This document shows, piece after piece, positions 36,301 through 47,324 of a stretch of 64,000 nucleotides of DNA. Numbering within the stretch: position 1 is the stretch's first letter; every line of letters begins with the position of its first letter. This DNA is from Roseateles sp. XES5 (lineage in GTDB: Bacteria > Pseudomonadota > Alphaproteobacteria > Rhizobiales > Rhizobiaceae), in contig NZ_CP084752.1 of the NCBI RefSeq assembly GCF_020535545.1, forward strand, positions 1,037,501 to 1,101,500, read 5' to 3'. A program made the position numbers and the translations under genes. The notes under the pieces were generated by a model. The model saw only the letters and a program-made list of their open reading frames with translations, did not search any database and had not been told where the DNA came from.

Positions 36301-37075
36301 CGACATCACCCAGTGGAAGCGCACCGAAGACGAGTTGCGCAACGCCAAGCGCGCGGCCGAGACGGCGAATGCCCACAAGAGCGATTTCCTCGCCCGCGTC
36401 AGCCACGAGATTCGCACGCCGCTCAATGCCATCATCGGCTTCTCCGACATGATGGCGACGGAACGCTTCGGGCCGATCGGCCATCCGCGCTACATCGAAT
36501 ATGCCAACGACATCGGCCGCTCCGGCCGGCATGTGCTCGATATCGTCAACGACCTGCTCGACATTTCCAAGATCGAAGCCGGCGAGATGGACCTAGAATT
36601 CACCGCCGTCGGCCTCAACGAGACGATCTCCGAGGCCGTCTCGTTGGTGCAGCCGCAGGCCAATGCCCAGCGCGTCATCATCCGCACCTCGCTCTCGGCC
36701 AATGTGCCGCAGATCGTCGCGGACCTGCGCTCGATCAAGCAGATCGCGCTCAACATCCTGTCGAACGCCATCCGCTTCACGCCCTCGGGCGGGCAGATCG
36801 TCGTCTCCACCGCCTATGAGGCGAATGGCAGCGTCGTGCTGCGCATCCGCGATACCGGCGTCGGCATGACGCGCAGCGAGCTGGAACAGGCGATGAAACC
36901 CTTCCGGCAGGTGACGACCGGCGCGCGCAAGCGCGGCGACGGCACCGGTCTCGGCCTGCCGCTGACCAAGGCGATGGTCGATGCCAACCGGGCGAACTTC
37001 GCGATCAGCTCCACGCCGAACGAAGGCACGCTGGTCGAGGTGATCTTTCCCTCGCCGCGCGTGTTGGCAGATTGA
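33341..37075 (+). CDS. PdhS/PleC-type PAS sensor histidine kinase with acidic inserts
   Basis: The 1244-residue kinase begins MSAKQYPFIDVAVHERVRLP, the N-terminus of rhizobial PdhS-type kinases. It lacks clear membrane segments. Two long Glu/Ala/Asp-rich low-complexity stretches (about 230-380 and 510-740) separate N-terminal PAS-like units from a PAS pair (about 750-1000) and the kinase core. The phospho-acceptor is about H1022 in SHEIRTPLNAIIGFSDMM; N box NILSNAIRFTPSGG, G1 DTGVGM and G2 GDGTGLGLPL follow. PdhS kinases act on DivK in cell-cycle and polarity control. A GTTAATCG stretch lies upstream; the ribosome binding site is weak. Confidence 0.85.
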   Translation: MSAKQYPFIDVAVHERVRLPFSRGEAVVLFSRDMARVLWSNGRGAALFGHDNIYDFLDAGPDRADVAFRQLAAAARQVTAPGERRNLIMRIGSGFRSVPVNAAVEGLAIRRGEEAILFSAPVATGQSQQDAASAMLAGFDDPDTHMAVLDSDGAVVAASNGFDGLAISPETRRALAEAAGRSSERLVKRPIATGLGYLPAAIGHISSDPALYLLFAVETILGHLDPHEDVKPASVADATTEAALVPLAEPEAENEPAAKAEDAPAAEAEDAPAAGIGEPAIAEEHAADEDVVADETLLEEPSKIVSVETVAEEPVETVSNLPEALAELEEVATAEEAAPSSEAALSESQADESRADTDETSEEGEASRDGEASGENAENSGFLFNRQGRPIRFVWKIDAEGRFSEISEEFAAAVGPAAAAISGEKFSAVAARFDLDPDGKIGDLLSRRDTWSGKTIHWPVEGTNLVVPVDLAALPTYSRNREFDGFRGFGIVRIADAATDPHARGLTLDETPVTDEEPDAQTALVEETFAEETGALLENAEDALNAPADETFEADDGASAQPDENTDAAPSSEEAADPSASEDAESEAASSEAKALPAPDDEQDAFRGERPALRLVETPARRHSDKVVQLETRRNRTGLFDGLSTGEQAAFREIARQLGETFGKRKPEDRPPGEPLETPDAVADEANQPVAEDTAVETPVASEAETEMPGLEVGPHADDLLTDEPAGERTAFAPSRRQMDYGLTGAVVDALPVALLVHVGDRLIHANPEFFRLTGYRSIEDLEASGGLDILLAGPDEDAEDSEGTMALRHADGESTSAVRARLQSIRWEDGTALMLALTPAHEKPALTLVETPAVAPAEAEDRTADQAAISALRIEVSELRSILETATDGVVVVGQDGDIRSMNRSASALFNYDEDETRGRPFAMLFAHESQKAVQDYLAGLSGHGVASVLNDGREVIGREAAGGFIPLFMTMGRLSSSAGYCAVIRDITQWKRTEDELRNAKRAAETANAHKSDFLARVSHEIRTPLNAIIGFSDMMATERFGPIGHPRYIEYANDIGRSGRHVLDIVNDLLDISKIEAGEMDLEFTAVGLNETISEAVSLVQPQANAQRVIIRTSLSANVPQIVADLRSIKQIALNILSNAIRFTPSGGQIVVSTAYEANGSVVLRIRDTGVGMTRSELEQAMKPFRQVTTGARKRGDGTGLGLPLTKAMVDANRANFAISSTPNEGTLVEVIFPSPRVLAD

Positions 37076-37152
37076 GCCGATTGGTCTAGACCGGGCCAAA
37101 CGCCTTCCGGCGGTCCCGTTTCCAGGGATTGCCGCATCGTCGAGGTAATGCC

Positions 37153-38838
37153 TTGCAGGTCCTTTCCGAAAGCGCGTCGGCGCGCGGCCGACGCCGTTCC
37201 GGCGCAGCCCGCCATCCGCTTCTCACCGCCTCCGCCGTGCTGGCGGCGGCGATCGTGCTGATGCCCGCCATCGCCATCATCGTCATCGCCGCGACGGGCG
37301 GCACGGACAACTGGCCGCATCTTCTCAGCAACGTCATTCCCCGCGCGACGCTGCGCACGCTCATCCTGCTCGCCGGCGTCGCCACGTTGACGGCGACCAC
37401 CGGCGTCATCACCGCCTGGCTGGTGGCGAGCTGCGATTTTCCCGGGCGACGCGTGCTCTCCGGCCTGCTCGTGCTGCCGCTCGCCATTCCCGCCTATCTC
37501 GGCGCCTATGCCTTTGCGGAATTCTTCTCCTTCACCGGGCCGGTGCAGACGGGCCTGCGCGCCCTCTTCGGCTTCCAGACCAGCCGCGACTACTGGTTCC
37601 CGGAGGTGCGCACCACTGGCGGGGCCATGCTGGTGCTGTCCAGCGTGCTCTATCCCTATATCTACCTCGCCGCGCGCTCGATGTTCCTGATGCAGGGCCG
37701 CGCGGCGGCGGATGTGGCCCGCACGCTGGGTGCCGGGCCGCTGAAGGTGTTCGCGCGCATCCAGATCCCCATGGCGCGGCCGGCGATCATGGTGGGTCTG
37801 ACGCTCGTCGCCATGGAAACGCTGAACGATATCGGCGCGGTCGAATATCTCGGCGTGCAGACGCTCACCTTCTCGATCTTCGACACCTGGCTCAACCGCG
37901 GCAGCCTTGCCGGCGCGGCCCAGATCGCGTGCGTCATGCTGGTCTTCGTCGTCTGCCTGATGATGGTGGAGCGCGCCGCGCGCCGCCGGCAGCGCTTCGC
38001 CAGCCAGAAGACGACGGCCGCGGTGCACGATTCCGTGCGGCTTCAACTCACGGGCTGGAAGAAGTGGGCGGCCAGCCTTGCCTGCCTGATGCCGCCGGTC
38101 ATCGGCTTTGCCATTCCCGTCTTCGTGCTCGGCGGCTATGCGGCCCGGCGGCTGGAACAGTTCGCCTCGACGCGGCTCCTCTCGGCGCTCTGGCACAGCG
38201 TGCTCGTGTCCGGCTCGACGGCGGTAATCGCCGTGCTGCTCGCCTTCCTGCTCGCCTATGCGGCGCGCACTACCCGCTCGCGGCTGAATGGCGCCGCCGG
38301 GCGCTTCGCCTCCTTCGGCTATGGCGTGCCCGGCACGGTGCTGGCCATGGGCGTGCTGATCCCGCTCGCCAATTTCGACAACATGCTCGACGCGTTCCTG
38401 CGCGCGCAGTTCGGCATCTCGACCGGCCTGCTGCTCTCCGGCACCGGCTTTGCCATCATCTATGCCTGCACCGTGCGCTTCCTGACGATGGCGGAAGGCA
38501 CGATCGATGCGGGCTTCCACAAGCTCTCGCCGCATCTCGACATGGCCGCACGCACGCTGGGGCGCACCAGCGGCCAGACGCTGTGGAGCGTGCTACTGCC
38601 GATGATGCGGCCCGCGACGCTGACGGCGGCGCTTCTCGTCTTCATCGAGACCATGAAGGAACTGTCCGCGACGATCATGTTGCGGCCGTTCAACTTCAAC
38701 ACGCTGGCGACCCTCGTCTACGAGGATGCCTCGCGAGCGAAGGTGGAGGACGCCGGCGTGCCGGCCATCATCATCGTTGCGGTGGGGCTCATTCCCGTCT
38801 TCCTCGTCTCGCGCTCGCTCGACAAGGGCAATCGATAA
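37153..38838 (+). CDS. fbpB: Ferric iron ABC transporter permease FbpB-like
   Basis: The 561-residue protein has about twelve helices in two fused permease modules, each with an EAA loop (ADVARTLGAGPLKVFARIQI and LDMAARTLGRTSGQTLWSVL), the pattern of FbpB/SfuB iron(III) permeases. The TTG start at 37153 has CGAGGT six bases upstream; a TTG eight codons earlier is possible. No ATPase or binding protein is beside it. The likely binding protein is the FbpA-like one at 11610-12653, 25 kb away. It follows the PdhS-type kinase by 77 bases in the same direction. Confidence 0.87.
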   Translation: MQVLSESASARGRRRSGAARHPLLTASAVLAAAIVLMPAIAIIVIAATGGTDNWPHLLSNVIPRATLRTLILLAGVATLTATTGVITAWLVASCDFPGRRVLSGLLVLPLAIPAYLGAYAFAEFFSFTGPVQTGLRALFGFQTSRDYWFPEVRTTGGAMLVLSSVLYPYIYLAARSMFLMQGRAAADVARTLGAGPLKVFARIQIPMARPAIMVGLTLVAMETLNDIGAVEYLGVQTLTFSIFDTWLNRGSLAGAAQIACVMLVFVVCLMMVERAARRRQRFASQKTTAAVHDSVRLQLTGWKKWAASLACLMPPVIGFAIPVFVLGGYAARRLEQFASTRLLSALWHSVLVSGSTAVIAVLLAFLLAYAARTTRSRLNGAAGRFASFGYGVPGTVLAMGVLIPLANFDNMLDAFLRAQFGISTGLLLSGTGFAIIYACTVRFLTMAEGTIDAGFHKLSPHLDMAARTLGRTSGQTLWSVLLPMMRPATLTAALLVFIETMKELSATIMLRPFNFNTLATLVYEDASRAKVEDAGVPAIIIVAVGLIPVFLVSRSLDKGNR

Positions 38839-39105
38839 AAAGGGGCGATAAAGGGGGACGGTAAAAAAGAGGGCGGCAAAAGCCGCCCCGATAGTTGAAT
38901 GCTGTCCAACAAAAGCGAAGGAACGGCTTCATGCCATCGGGGTCGGGTGCGACCGGTACGCCCTTCATCGGGCGCGCTCAAGTTGGCACGACCTTGCGCC
39001 ATTCCGGTTTAACAAATCCTTACCTGACCGGTTCCGGCACAAACCTTTCGTTCACAACTTCGTGCATTTGGTTAACACGGCCTGTCCGGCCTCACCGGCG
39101 CGCTG
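38839..39105. other. Intergenic region between convergent fbpB and aacS
   Basis: No gene is supported. A GGCGGC-AAAA-GCCGCC hairpin (38872-38887) near the fbpB end may act as a weak terminator; it lacks a strong T-tract. The rest is AT-richer than average, without visible repeats. Confidence 0.5.
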
Positions 39106-41058
<1,953 letters not shown>

Positions 41059-41238
41059 GCTGTCCTCCCCTCCTTGGCATTCCCACTCTATGTTGCGTCG
41101 CAATATATACCGCCGAATGCCGGATCGCGCCGTCGCCGGACGAAATTCCGCCATGGCGGCATTTGATTTCTTCCGCACGAGCGCCTATCCCCGTTTCGCT
41201 TGAGATATGAACGCTCCCGGCAGAGGACCGCGCCCCTG

Positions 41239-43071
41239 ATGACCCTGTCTCGTTTCCTCCGATCGAAGCTGCTGGTGCGGGCAATCCTCGGCGTTCTCAT
41301 CGTTGTGGCGGCCGTGCGGATCGCCTTCCCCTTCCTGGTGCAGACAGAGACCGTAGCACGCGGCGTCGAGCAGACGCTGGAAAACTGGACGGGCGCCGAG
41401 GTGCATGTCGGCAGGGAGGCGCAGTTCGCCTTCTGGCCCTATCCGCGCGTGACGCTCGGCAATGTGCGCATCACCAGCGGAGGGGAAGGCAGCCTGCTAG
41501 GCTCCGCCGAGGCCATTTCGGCGACCTTCGACCTGCTCGGCGCGGTACGCGGCCAGCCGGCCTTCAGCGATTTCGAGCTGGTACGGCCGGCGATCCATGT
41601 CGGCTGGGATGCCAAGGGGGTGTTCAACTGGCGGCACAGCGGCTGGATGATGCAGGCCATCGACGCCACCGCCTCGGCCCCCTCGGGCGAAGCCGCCGAT
41701 CTTCCCGACGAGCGCATCGGCTCGATCTCCATCCATGACGGCGTGCTCGATATCGCGCGCGCCGACGGCGGCCCCTACCGCATCACGGATATCAACGGCG
41801 CCATCACCTGGCCGGCGCTGCGCCGGCGGCTCGAGCTTTCGCTTTCCGCCGTCGTCAATGGCGAGATGACCCGCTGGTCCTTTGCCAGCGACCAGCCGCT
41901 CGCTTTGCTTGCCGGGCGCGACGCGGCCGTGCGCACCAACCTTTCGGCCGATCCGACCACGGTCAATTTCGACGGCACCGCCAATCTCTCGGGCAACGGC
42001 TTCATTTCCGGCGCACTGCAACTGGCGACGCCCTCCCTTGGCCGGCTGCTCGCCTGGCAGGGCAAGGATATCCCGGCGGTCGGCACCGTCGGCCAACTCA
42101 GCGTCGAGGCGAACATCGCGACCTCGGGCTATGCGGCCAAGCTCGAGAACGTCAAGCTGACGCTCGACAATGCCCAGGCCACCGGCGTGCTCGATCTCGC
42201 CATGCCGCCCGAAGGCGTGCCGCAGGTCGGCGGAACCCTCGCCTTCGACCGCATCGATCTGCGCGCCTTCCTCACGGCCTTCTCGCCGCTGCCCGACGCC
42301 GACCAGAATGCGCCGACCATCGACACGGCCTTCATTCACCAGTTCGGCGTGGACCTGCGCCTTTCCGCCAAGACCGCGGATTTCTCGCCCTTCTCGCTGC
42401 AGAACCTTGCCGCCGGCATGCGCATCGAGAACGGCCGTGCCTCCTTCGATATCGGCGACAGCACCTTCCTCGACGGGCGCATGACCGGACGTATCGCCCT
42501 TGCCGAAAACGGTTTTCGCGGCGGCGGGCAGTTCCAGATGTCGCTGAGCAATGTCGACATGGGCGCGATCGTCGGCACGCTCGGCCTGCCCGGCCCGCTG
42601 CCATCAGGCATCGGCTCGGCCGATTTCGAGCTGTCGACGGACCGCCCGCTCTGGGCGACGACGGTGTCCGACATGTCCGGCAAATTCCGGCTGCGCCTGG
42701 GCAATGGCACGCTCACCCATTTCGACCGCGCGGCCTTCGAGGAGCGCGCGGCGCGCAATGCCTTCTTCAACATCAAGGAAACGGCCGGCGGCACCTTCGA
42801 CTTCACGCGCGCCGACGTCGAAGCCCGGCTGGACCGGGGCCTTGCGGAACTCACCAAGGCGGAAATCGAAAGCGCGGACAAGCTGCTGACGCTTTCGGGC
42901 ATGATCCCCTATCGCACGAGCAGCGTGGCGCTGGCCGGCACGCTGGCGGATCGCCCGCAGGCGGGGGCGACGGCCGTCAAGCCGGCCATCAGCTTCTTCG
43001 TCGGCGGCTCCTGGCCCGATCCGGTGATCTCGCCGATCTCCATCCTGACGGGCCAGCAGCCCCGTCAGTAA
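41239..43071 (+). CDS. AsmA family protein
   Basis: The 610-residue protein has one N-terminal membrane helix (about 11-32, LLVRAILGVLIVVAAVRIAF), then a long periplasmic beta-rich region with the AsmA pattern (LENWTGAEVHVGREAQFAFW, then PRVTLGNVRIT) and the AsmA_2 end (FDRAAFEERAARNAFFNIKE). AsmA-like proteins bridge the periplasm and are linked to phospholipid transfer and outer-membrane integrity. The ATG at 41239 gives a normal helix; an in-frame TTG 13 codons upstream is possible. It is convergent with the pot operon, 15 bases away. Confidence 0.87.
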   Translation: MTLSRFLRSKLLVRAILGVLIVVAAVRIAFPFLVQTETVARGVEQTLENWTGAEVHVGREAQFAFWPYPRVTLGNVRITSGGEGSLLGSAEAISATFDLLGAVRGQPAFSDFELVRPAIHVGWDAKGVFNWRHSGWMMQAIDATASAPSGEAADLPDERIGSISIHDGVLDIARADGGPYRITDINGAITWPALRRRLELSLSAVVNGEMTRWSFASDQPLALLAGRDAAVRTNLSADPTTVNFDGTANLSGNGFISGALQLATPSLGRLLAWQGKDIPAVGTVGQLSVEANIATSGYAAKLENVKLTLDNAQATGVLDLAMPPEGVPQVGGTLAFDRIDLRAFLTAFSPLPDADQNAPTIDTAFIHQFGVDLRLSAKTADFSPFSLQNLAAGMRIENGRASFDIGDSTFLDGRMTGRIALAENGFRGGGQFQMSLSNVDMGAIVGTLGLPGPLPSGIGSADFELSTDRPLWATTVSDMSGKFRLRLGNGTLTHFDRAAFEERAARNAFFNIKETAGGTFDFTRADVEARLDRGLAELTKAEIESADKLLTLSGMIPYRTSSVALAGTLADRPQAGATAVKPAISFFVGGSWPDPVISPISILTGQQPRQ

Positions 43072-43086
43072 GGCCTTTCAAGCGCC

Positions 43087-43905
43087 TCAGCGGCCGGCGA
43101 AGGCTGCCTGTTCGTCACGCACGCGCTGCACCTCGCGCCGCTTCGTCATGACCGAGGCGATGACGACGCCGATGGCGACGAGACCGATGAGCAGCGTGCA
43201 GGCCGCATTGATTTCCGGCGTCACGCCGAGACGCACCTGGCTGTAGATCTTCATCGGCAGGGTCGTGGCACCGGGGCCGGAGGTGAAGCTTGCGATGACC
43301 AGGTCATCGAGCGAGAGCGTCAATGCCAGCATCCAGCCCGAGAGCACCGCCGGCGCGATGACCGGCAGCGTCACCTCGAAGAAGGTCCTGACCGGGGTCG
43401 CCCCGAGATCCAGCGCCGCCTCTTCGATCGAACGGTCGAAGGACATGAGGCGAGACTGCACCACGACGGTGACGAAGCACATGGAGAAGGTGATGTGCGC
43501 GAGCGTCACCGTCCAGAAGCCGCGGTCGAAGCCGATGGCGACGAAGAGCAGCAGCAGCGAGAGGCCGGTGATGACCTCCGGCATGACGAGCGGCGCATAG
43601 ACCATGCCGGAAAACAGCAGCCGGCCGCGGAAGCGCGTGTAGCGCGTCAGCGCCAGCGCCGCCATGGTGCCGAGCACGGTCGCCACGGAGGCCGCCAGCA
43701 GCGCCACGCGGACCGTTACCCAGGCCGCATCCATCAGCCCCTGGTTATGGAACAGCGCGACATACCATTTCGTCGAAAAGCCGGCCCAGACCGTCACGAG
43801 CTTGGACTCGTTGAAGGAGAAGACGACCAGAAGCACGATCGGCAGATAGAGGAAGGAAAAGCCGAGGACGACCGAGGTGATGTTGAAACGGGACCAGGTG
43901 TTCAT
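43087..43905 (-). CDS. potI: Putrescine ABC transporter permease PotI
   Basis: The 272-residue permease has six helices and the EAA loop EEAALDLGATPVRTFFEVTL. It begins MNTWSRFNITSVVLGFSFLY, like PotI. It pairs with PotH as the membrane channel for putrescine. It follows potH by four bases and is the last gene of the potFGHI operon. Confidence 0.93.
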   Translation of the reverse strand: MNTWSRFNITSVVLGFSFLYLPIVLLVVFSFNESKLVTVWAGFSTKWYVALFHNQGLMDAAWVTVRVALLAASVATVLGTMAALALTRYTRFRGRLLFSGMVYAPLVMPEVITGLSLLLLFVAIGFDRGFWTVTLAHITFSMCFVTVVVQSRLMSFDRSIEEAALDLGATPVRTFFEVTLPVIAPAVLSGWMLALTLSLDDLVIASFTSGPGATTLPMKIYSQVRLGVTPEINAACTLLIGLVAIGVVIASVMTKRREVQRVRDEQAAFAGR

Positions 43906-43909
43906 GGGC

Positions 43910-44821
43910 TTACCTCCCCTGCTCTTCGGCCTTGGCCTGCGCATTCTGGAAGAACACGATGGGCACAACCAGGATGAGGAGCAGGATGGTGGCGACGGCA
44001 GCCGAAACCGGCCAGTCGCGGTTCGCGTTGAATTCGTTCCACAGCGTCTTGCCGATCATCAGCGTCTGCGACCCGCCGAGCAGGTCGGGGATGACGAATT
44101 CGCCGACGGCCGGGATGAAGACGAGCATGCAGCCCGCCACGATGCCCGGAATGGAGAGCGGGAACGTCACCTTCCAGAAGGCGGTGATCTGCGGGCAGCC
44201 GAGATCCTGCGCCGCCTCGATCAGCGTGTTGTCCATCTTCTCCAGCGCGGAGTAGAGCGGCAGCACCATGAAGGGCAGGTACGAATAGACGATGCCGATA
44301 TAGATCGCCCAGTTGGTGTTCATGATGATCAGCGGCTGGTCGATGATGCCGGTGCCGATGAGGAACTGGTTGAGCAGGCCTTCCGGCTTCAGGATGGCGA
44401 TCCAGGCATAGACGCGGATGAGGAAGCTCGTCCAGAACGGCAGGATGACCAGCATCAGCAGCGTCGGCCGCAGGGTGCGCGGCGCCTGCGCCATGCCATA
44501 GGCGATGGGATAGCCGATCAGGAGCGTGATGAAGGTCGAGACGCCGGCGATCCAGAGGCTCGACAGATAGGCGTTGAAATAGAGTGCGTCTTCCGTGAGC
44601 CAGACGAAGTTGTCGAAGCTCAGCTGGCCGATCTTGCCGAAGAGGCCCGAAAGACCGTCCGCCAGCGCGAAGACCGGTTCATAGGGCGGCTGGGCAATCG
44701 CGGTGGTGGACAGCGAGATGCGGAAGACGATGAAGAACGGGACGAGGAAGAAGAACAGCAGCCAGGCATAGGGAATGATGATGACAAGGCGGCTGAAGAT
44801 GGCGGAGCCGAGCTTGTTCAT
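43910..44821 (-). CDS. potH: Putrescine ABC transporter permease PotH
   Basis: The 303-residue permease has six helices and the EAA loop IEAAQDLGCPQITAFWKVTF. It starts MNKLGSAIFSRLVIIIPYAW. The next gene upstream, potG, ends three bases before this start, so the genes are tightly packed. Together with PotI it carries putrescine inward. Confidence 0.93.
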   Translation of the reverse strand: MNKLGSAIFSRLVIIIPYAWLLFFFLVPFFIVFRISLSTTAIAQPPYEPVFALADGLSGLFGKIGQLSFDNFVWLTEDALYFNAYLSSLWIAGVSTFITLLIGYPIAYGMAQAPRTLRPTLLMLVILPFWTSFLIRVYAWIAILKPEGLLNQFLIGTGIIDQPLIIMNTNWAIYIGIVYSYLPFMVLPLYSALEKMDNTLIEAAQDLGCPQITAFWKVTFPLSIPGIVAGCMLVFIPAVGEFVIPDLLGGSQTLMIGKTLWNEFNANRDWPVSAAVATILLLILVVPIVFFQNAQAKAEEQGR

Positions 44822-44824
44822 CGG

Positions 44825-45967
44825 TCAATCCTTCAGCACGACGCCGGCTGTTTCGCCGAAGGAGACCCAGACCTTCTCGTCATAGGCGATGGGGTTTTCC
44901 ACCTCGCGCTGGGCATTCAGCATGGAGGCCTTCACCACCTTGCCGCTGTCGAGCTTGACGTAGAAGACGGTCATGTCGCCGAGATAGCCGATATCCCAGA
45001 TTTCGCCCTGCGCCGCGTTGACGGAGGCGTCGGCCGGAGCCGCGCGGCTGACCTTCAGCTTTTCCGGCCGAACGGCAAAGCCGGCGGCGCTGCCCATCGC
45101 CGGCGCGTCGGCGGCCGCCGTGCGGACGGTGAAGCCCTCGTTGACGGCCAGTTCGATCTTGCCGTTGCCGCTGGCCGAGACCTTGCCGTCGAGAATGTTC
45201 ACGTCGCCGATGAAGTCGGCCACGAAGCGGGAGTTCGGCGCCTCGTAGATTTCCGCCGGGGTGGCGACCTGGATGACCTTGCCGTGGCTCATGACCGCGA
45301 TGCGGTCCGCCATGGTCATCGCCTCTTCCTGGTCGTGCGTGACGACGACGAAGGTGAGGCCGAGTTCCTGCTGCAGGTCCATCAGCTCGAACTGGGTTTC
45401 CTCGCGCAGCTTCTTGTCGAGCGCGCCGAGCGGCTCGTCGAGCAGCAGCACCTTCGGGCGCTTGGCGAGCGAGCGGGCGAGCGCCACGCGCTGGCGCTGG
45501 CCGCCGGAAAGCTGGTGCGGCTTGCGCTTGGAGAACTTTTCGAGCTTCACCAGCTTCAGCATCTGGGTGACGCGCTCGGCGATCTCGTTTTTCGGCATGC
45601 CGTCCTGGCGCAGACCGAAGCCGATATTGCTCTCCACCGTCATGTGCGGGAAGAGCGCGTAGGACTGGAACATCATGTTGACCGGCCGCTTATAGGGCGG
45701 GATGCCGGCGATGTCCTGGCCGTCGAGGATGATTTCCCCCGAGGTCGGTCGCTCGAAGCCGGCGAGCATGCGCAGCAGCGTGGACTTGCCGCAGCCGGAC
45801 GCCCCCAAAAGGGCGAAGAATTCGCGGTGGTAGATGTTGAGCGTGAGATCGTCGACGGCGGTGAAATCACCGAACCGCTTCGTGACATTGCGGAACGTGA
45901 TGAATGGCTTTGCGTCCGGATCCGTCCACGGCGCAAAGGAGCGACGGATATTGCCGAGAGATTTCAT
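44825..45967 (-). CDS. potG: Putrescine ABC transporter ATPase PotG
   Basis: The 380-residue ATPase has Walker A GASGCGKST (55-63), signature LSGGQRQRVALAR, Walker B VLLLDEP and a C-terminal TOBE domain. It couples ATP to putrescine import. The start at 45967 has GGGGACAGG before it; an in-frame TTG 11 codons earlier is less likely. A hairpin with a T-rich tail separates it from potF, as in the dpp operon, giving differential expression of the binding protein. Confidence 0.93.
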   Translation of the reverse strand: MKSLGNIRRSFAPWTDPDAKPFITFRNVTKRFGDFTAVDDLTLNIYHREFFALLGASGCGKSTLLRMLAGFERPTSGEIILDGQDIAGIPPYKRPVNMMFQSYALFPHMTVESNIGFGLRQDGMPKNEIAERVTQMLKLVKLEKFSKRKPHQLSGGQRQRVALARSLAKRPKVLLLDEPLGALDKKLREETQFELMDLQQELGLTFVVVTHDQEEAMTMADRIAVMSHGKVIQVATPAEIYEAPNSRFVADFIGDVNILDGKVSASGNGKIELAVNEGFTVRTAAADAPAMGSAAGFAVRPEKLKVSRAAPADASVNAAQGEIWDIGYLGDMTVFYVKLDSGKVVKASMLNAQREVENPIAYDEKVWVSFGETAGVVLKD

Positions 45968-46004
45968 TGCCTGTCCCCATCTCTTTTTCTTGGCAGTCAA
46001 AATG

Positions 46005-46034
46005 AAATTGCCCGGAAGAGGCTTCCGGGCAATT
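46005..46034 (-). terminator. Attenuator-like hairpin between potF and potG
   Basis: ATTGCCCGGAAG and its complement (46007-46018 and about 46022-46033) form a strong stem; the minus strand continues TTTCATTTT. Its position after the binding-protein gene mirrors the dppA-dppB hairpin. Confidence 0.65.
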
Positions 46035-46047
46035 CCTGGTGGACCGG

Positions 46048-47142
46048 TTATTGACCGGTCACGATCTTGGTCCAGGTGCGCGTGAACAGGCGCTGCGTCT
46101 TGGCGTCCAGCGTCGTGTTGGTGAAGAGCTTCTTCAGCGTCTCCTCATCCGGATAGATCGTCGTGTCCTTGATGATCTCTTCCGGCAGCAACGCCTGCGA
46201 AGCCTTGTTGCCGTTGGCATAGTGAATGTAGGTCGATGCCTTGGCGATCACTTCCGGGCGCATGATGTAGTCGAGGAAGGCATGCGCCTCTTCGACATGC
46301 GGCGCATCGGCCGGGATCGCCATCTGGTCGAACCACATCTGCGTGCCTTCCTTCGGGATGGCATAGCCGACTTCGACGCCGTTCTTGGCCTCTTCCGCGC
46401 GGTCGCGGCCCTGGAAGATATCGCCCGACCAGCCGATGGCGATGCAGATGTCGCCGTTGGCAAGGCCGTTGATGAATTCCGACGAGTGGAACTTGCGCAC
46501 GAACGGGCGCACCTTCATCAGCGCTTCCTCGGCCTTGGCAACATCGGCCGGGTCATGGCTGTCGGGGTTGAGGCCGAGATAGGCCAGCACGACTGGAATG
46601 ATGTCGGTCGGCGAATCCAGCATGTTGATGCCGCAATCCTTGAGCTTCTCGGCATTCGCCGGGTCGAGGATCGCGCTCCAGCTGTCGATCTGGTCCGTAC
46701 CGAGGGCTTCCTTGATCTTGGCCTTGTTATAGCCGATGCCGATCGTGCCCCACATGTAGTTTATGGAATATTCGTTGCCCGGATCGAAGGGCTCCATGCG
46801 GGTGGCGACCATGTCCCACATGTTCTTGAGGTTCGGCAGCTTGGACTTGTCGAGCTTCTGGTAGACGCCCGCCGAGATCTGGCGCTGGAGGAAGGTGTTG
46901 GTGGGCACGACGACGTCGTAGCCGGTGCCGCCGGCCAAGAGCTTCGTTTCCAGGATCTCGTTGGAATCGTAGACGTCATAGACGACCTTGATGCCGGTTT
47001 CCTTGGTGAAATCGTCGATGATCGATGAGTCGATATAGTCCGACCAGTTGTAGACGTTTACGACTTTTTCCTGGGCGAGCGCACCGCCGGCGGAAAGAAG
47101 CGCGGCAAAAGCGGCAGTCGCCAAAAGACTACGTCTTATCAT
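46048..47142 (-). CDS. potF: Putrescine-binding periplasmic protein PotF
   Basis: The 364-residue protein has a signal peptide (1-23, ending GALAQ) and starts the mature part with KVVNVYNWSDYIDSS. Putrescine-site residues are visible: the WSDY motif, a Ser/Asp pair in LDSPTDI, and FINGLANGDICIAIGWSGD. It brings putrescine to PotGHI. The puuA and puuB genes at 57-60 kb would break the imported putrescine down by the gamma-glutamyl route. Confidence 0.94.
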   Translation of the reverse strand: MIRRSLLATAAFAALLSAGGALAQEKVVNVYNWSDYIDSSIIDDFTKETGIKVVYDVYDSNEILETKLLAGGTGYDVVVPTNTFLQRQISAGVYQKLDKSKLPNLKNMWDMVATRMEPFDPGNEYSINYMWGTIGIGYNKAKIKEALGTDQIDSWSAILDPANAEKLKDCGINMLDSPTDIIPVVLAYLGLNPDSHDPADVAKAEEALMKVRPFVRKFHSSEFINGLANGDICIAIGWSGDIFQGRDRAEEAKNGVEVGYAIPKEGTQMWFDQMAIPADAPHVEEAHAFLDYIMRPEVIAKASTYIHYANGNKASQALLPEEIIKDTTIYPDEETLKKLFTNTTLDAKTQRLFTRTWTKIVTGQ

Positions 47143-47324
47143 TGATTTATCTCCCAGTTTTCTTTTCCGGACCTATGAGTTCGTATGAACAACGCCGCCG
47201 ATTATGGTTGTTTTTCAAGAGGCGACAAGCGGCATTCTACGCAAACACAGGACGATTTTTGTATCACATTGTTCCCATTCCTATCATATTTGAAGCCGCA
47301 TCTTCGACGGAAAGCAAGCGAAAT

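Noticed and set aside
34229..36532. 767-codon minus-strand open frame inside the PdhS-type kinase gene
   Set aside because: Composition is that of a reverse-strand shadow, and the plus frame has a complete histidine-kinase core.
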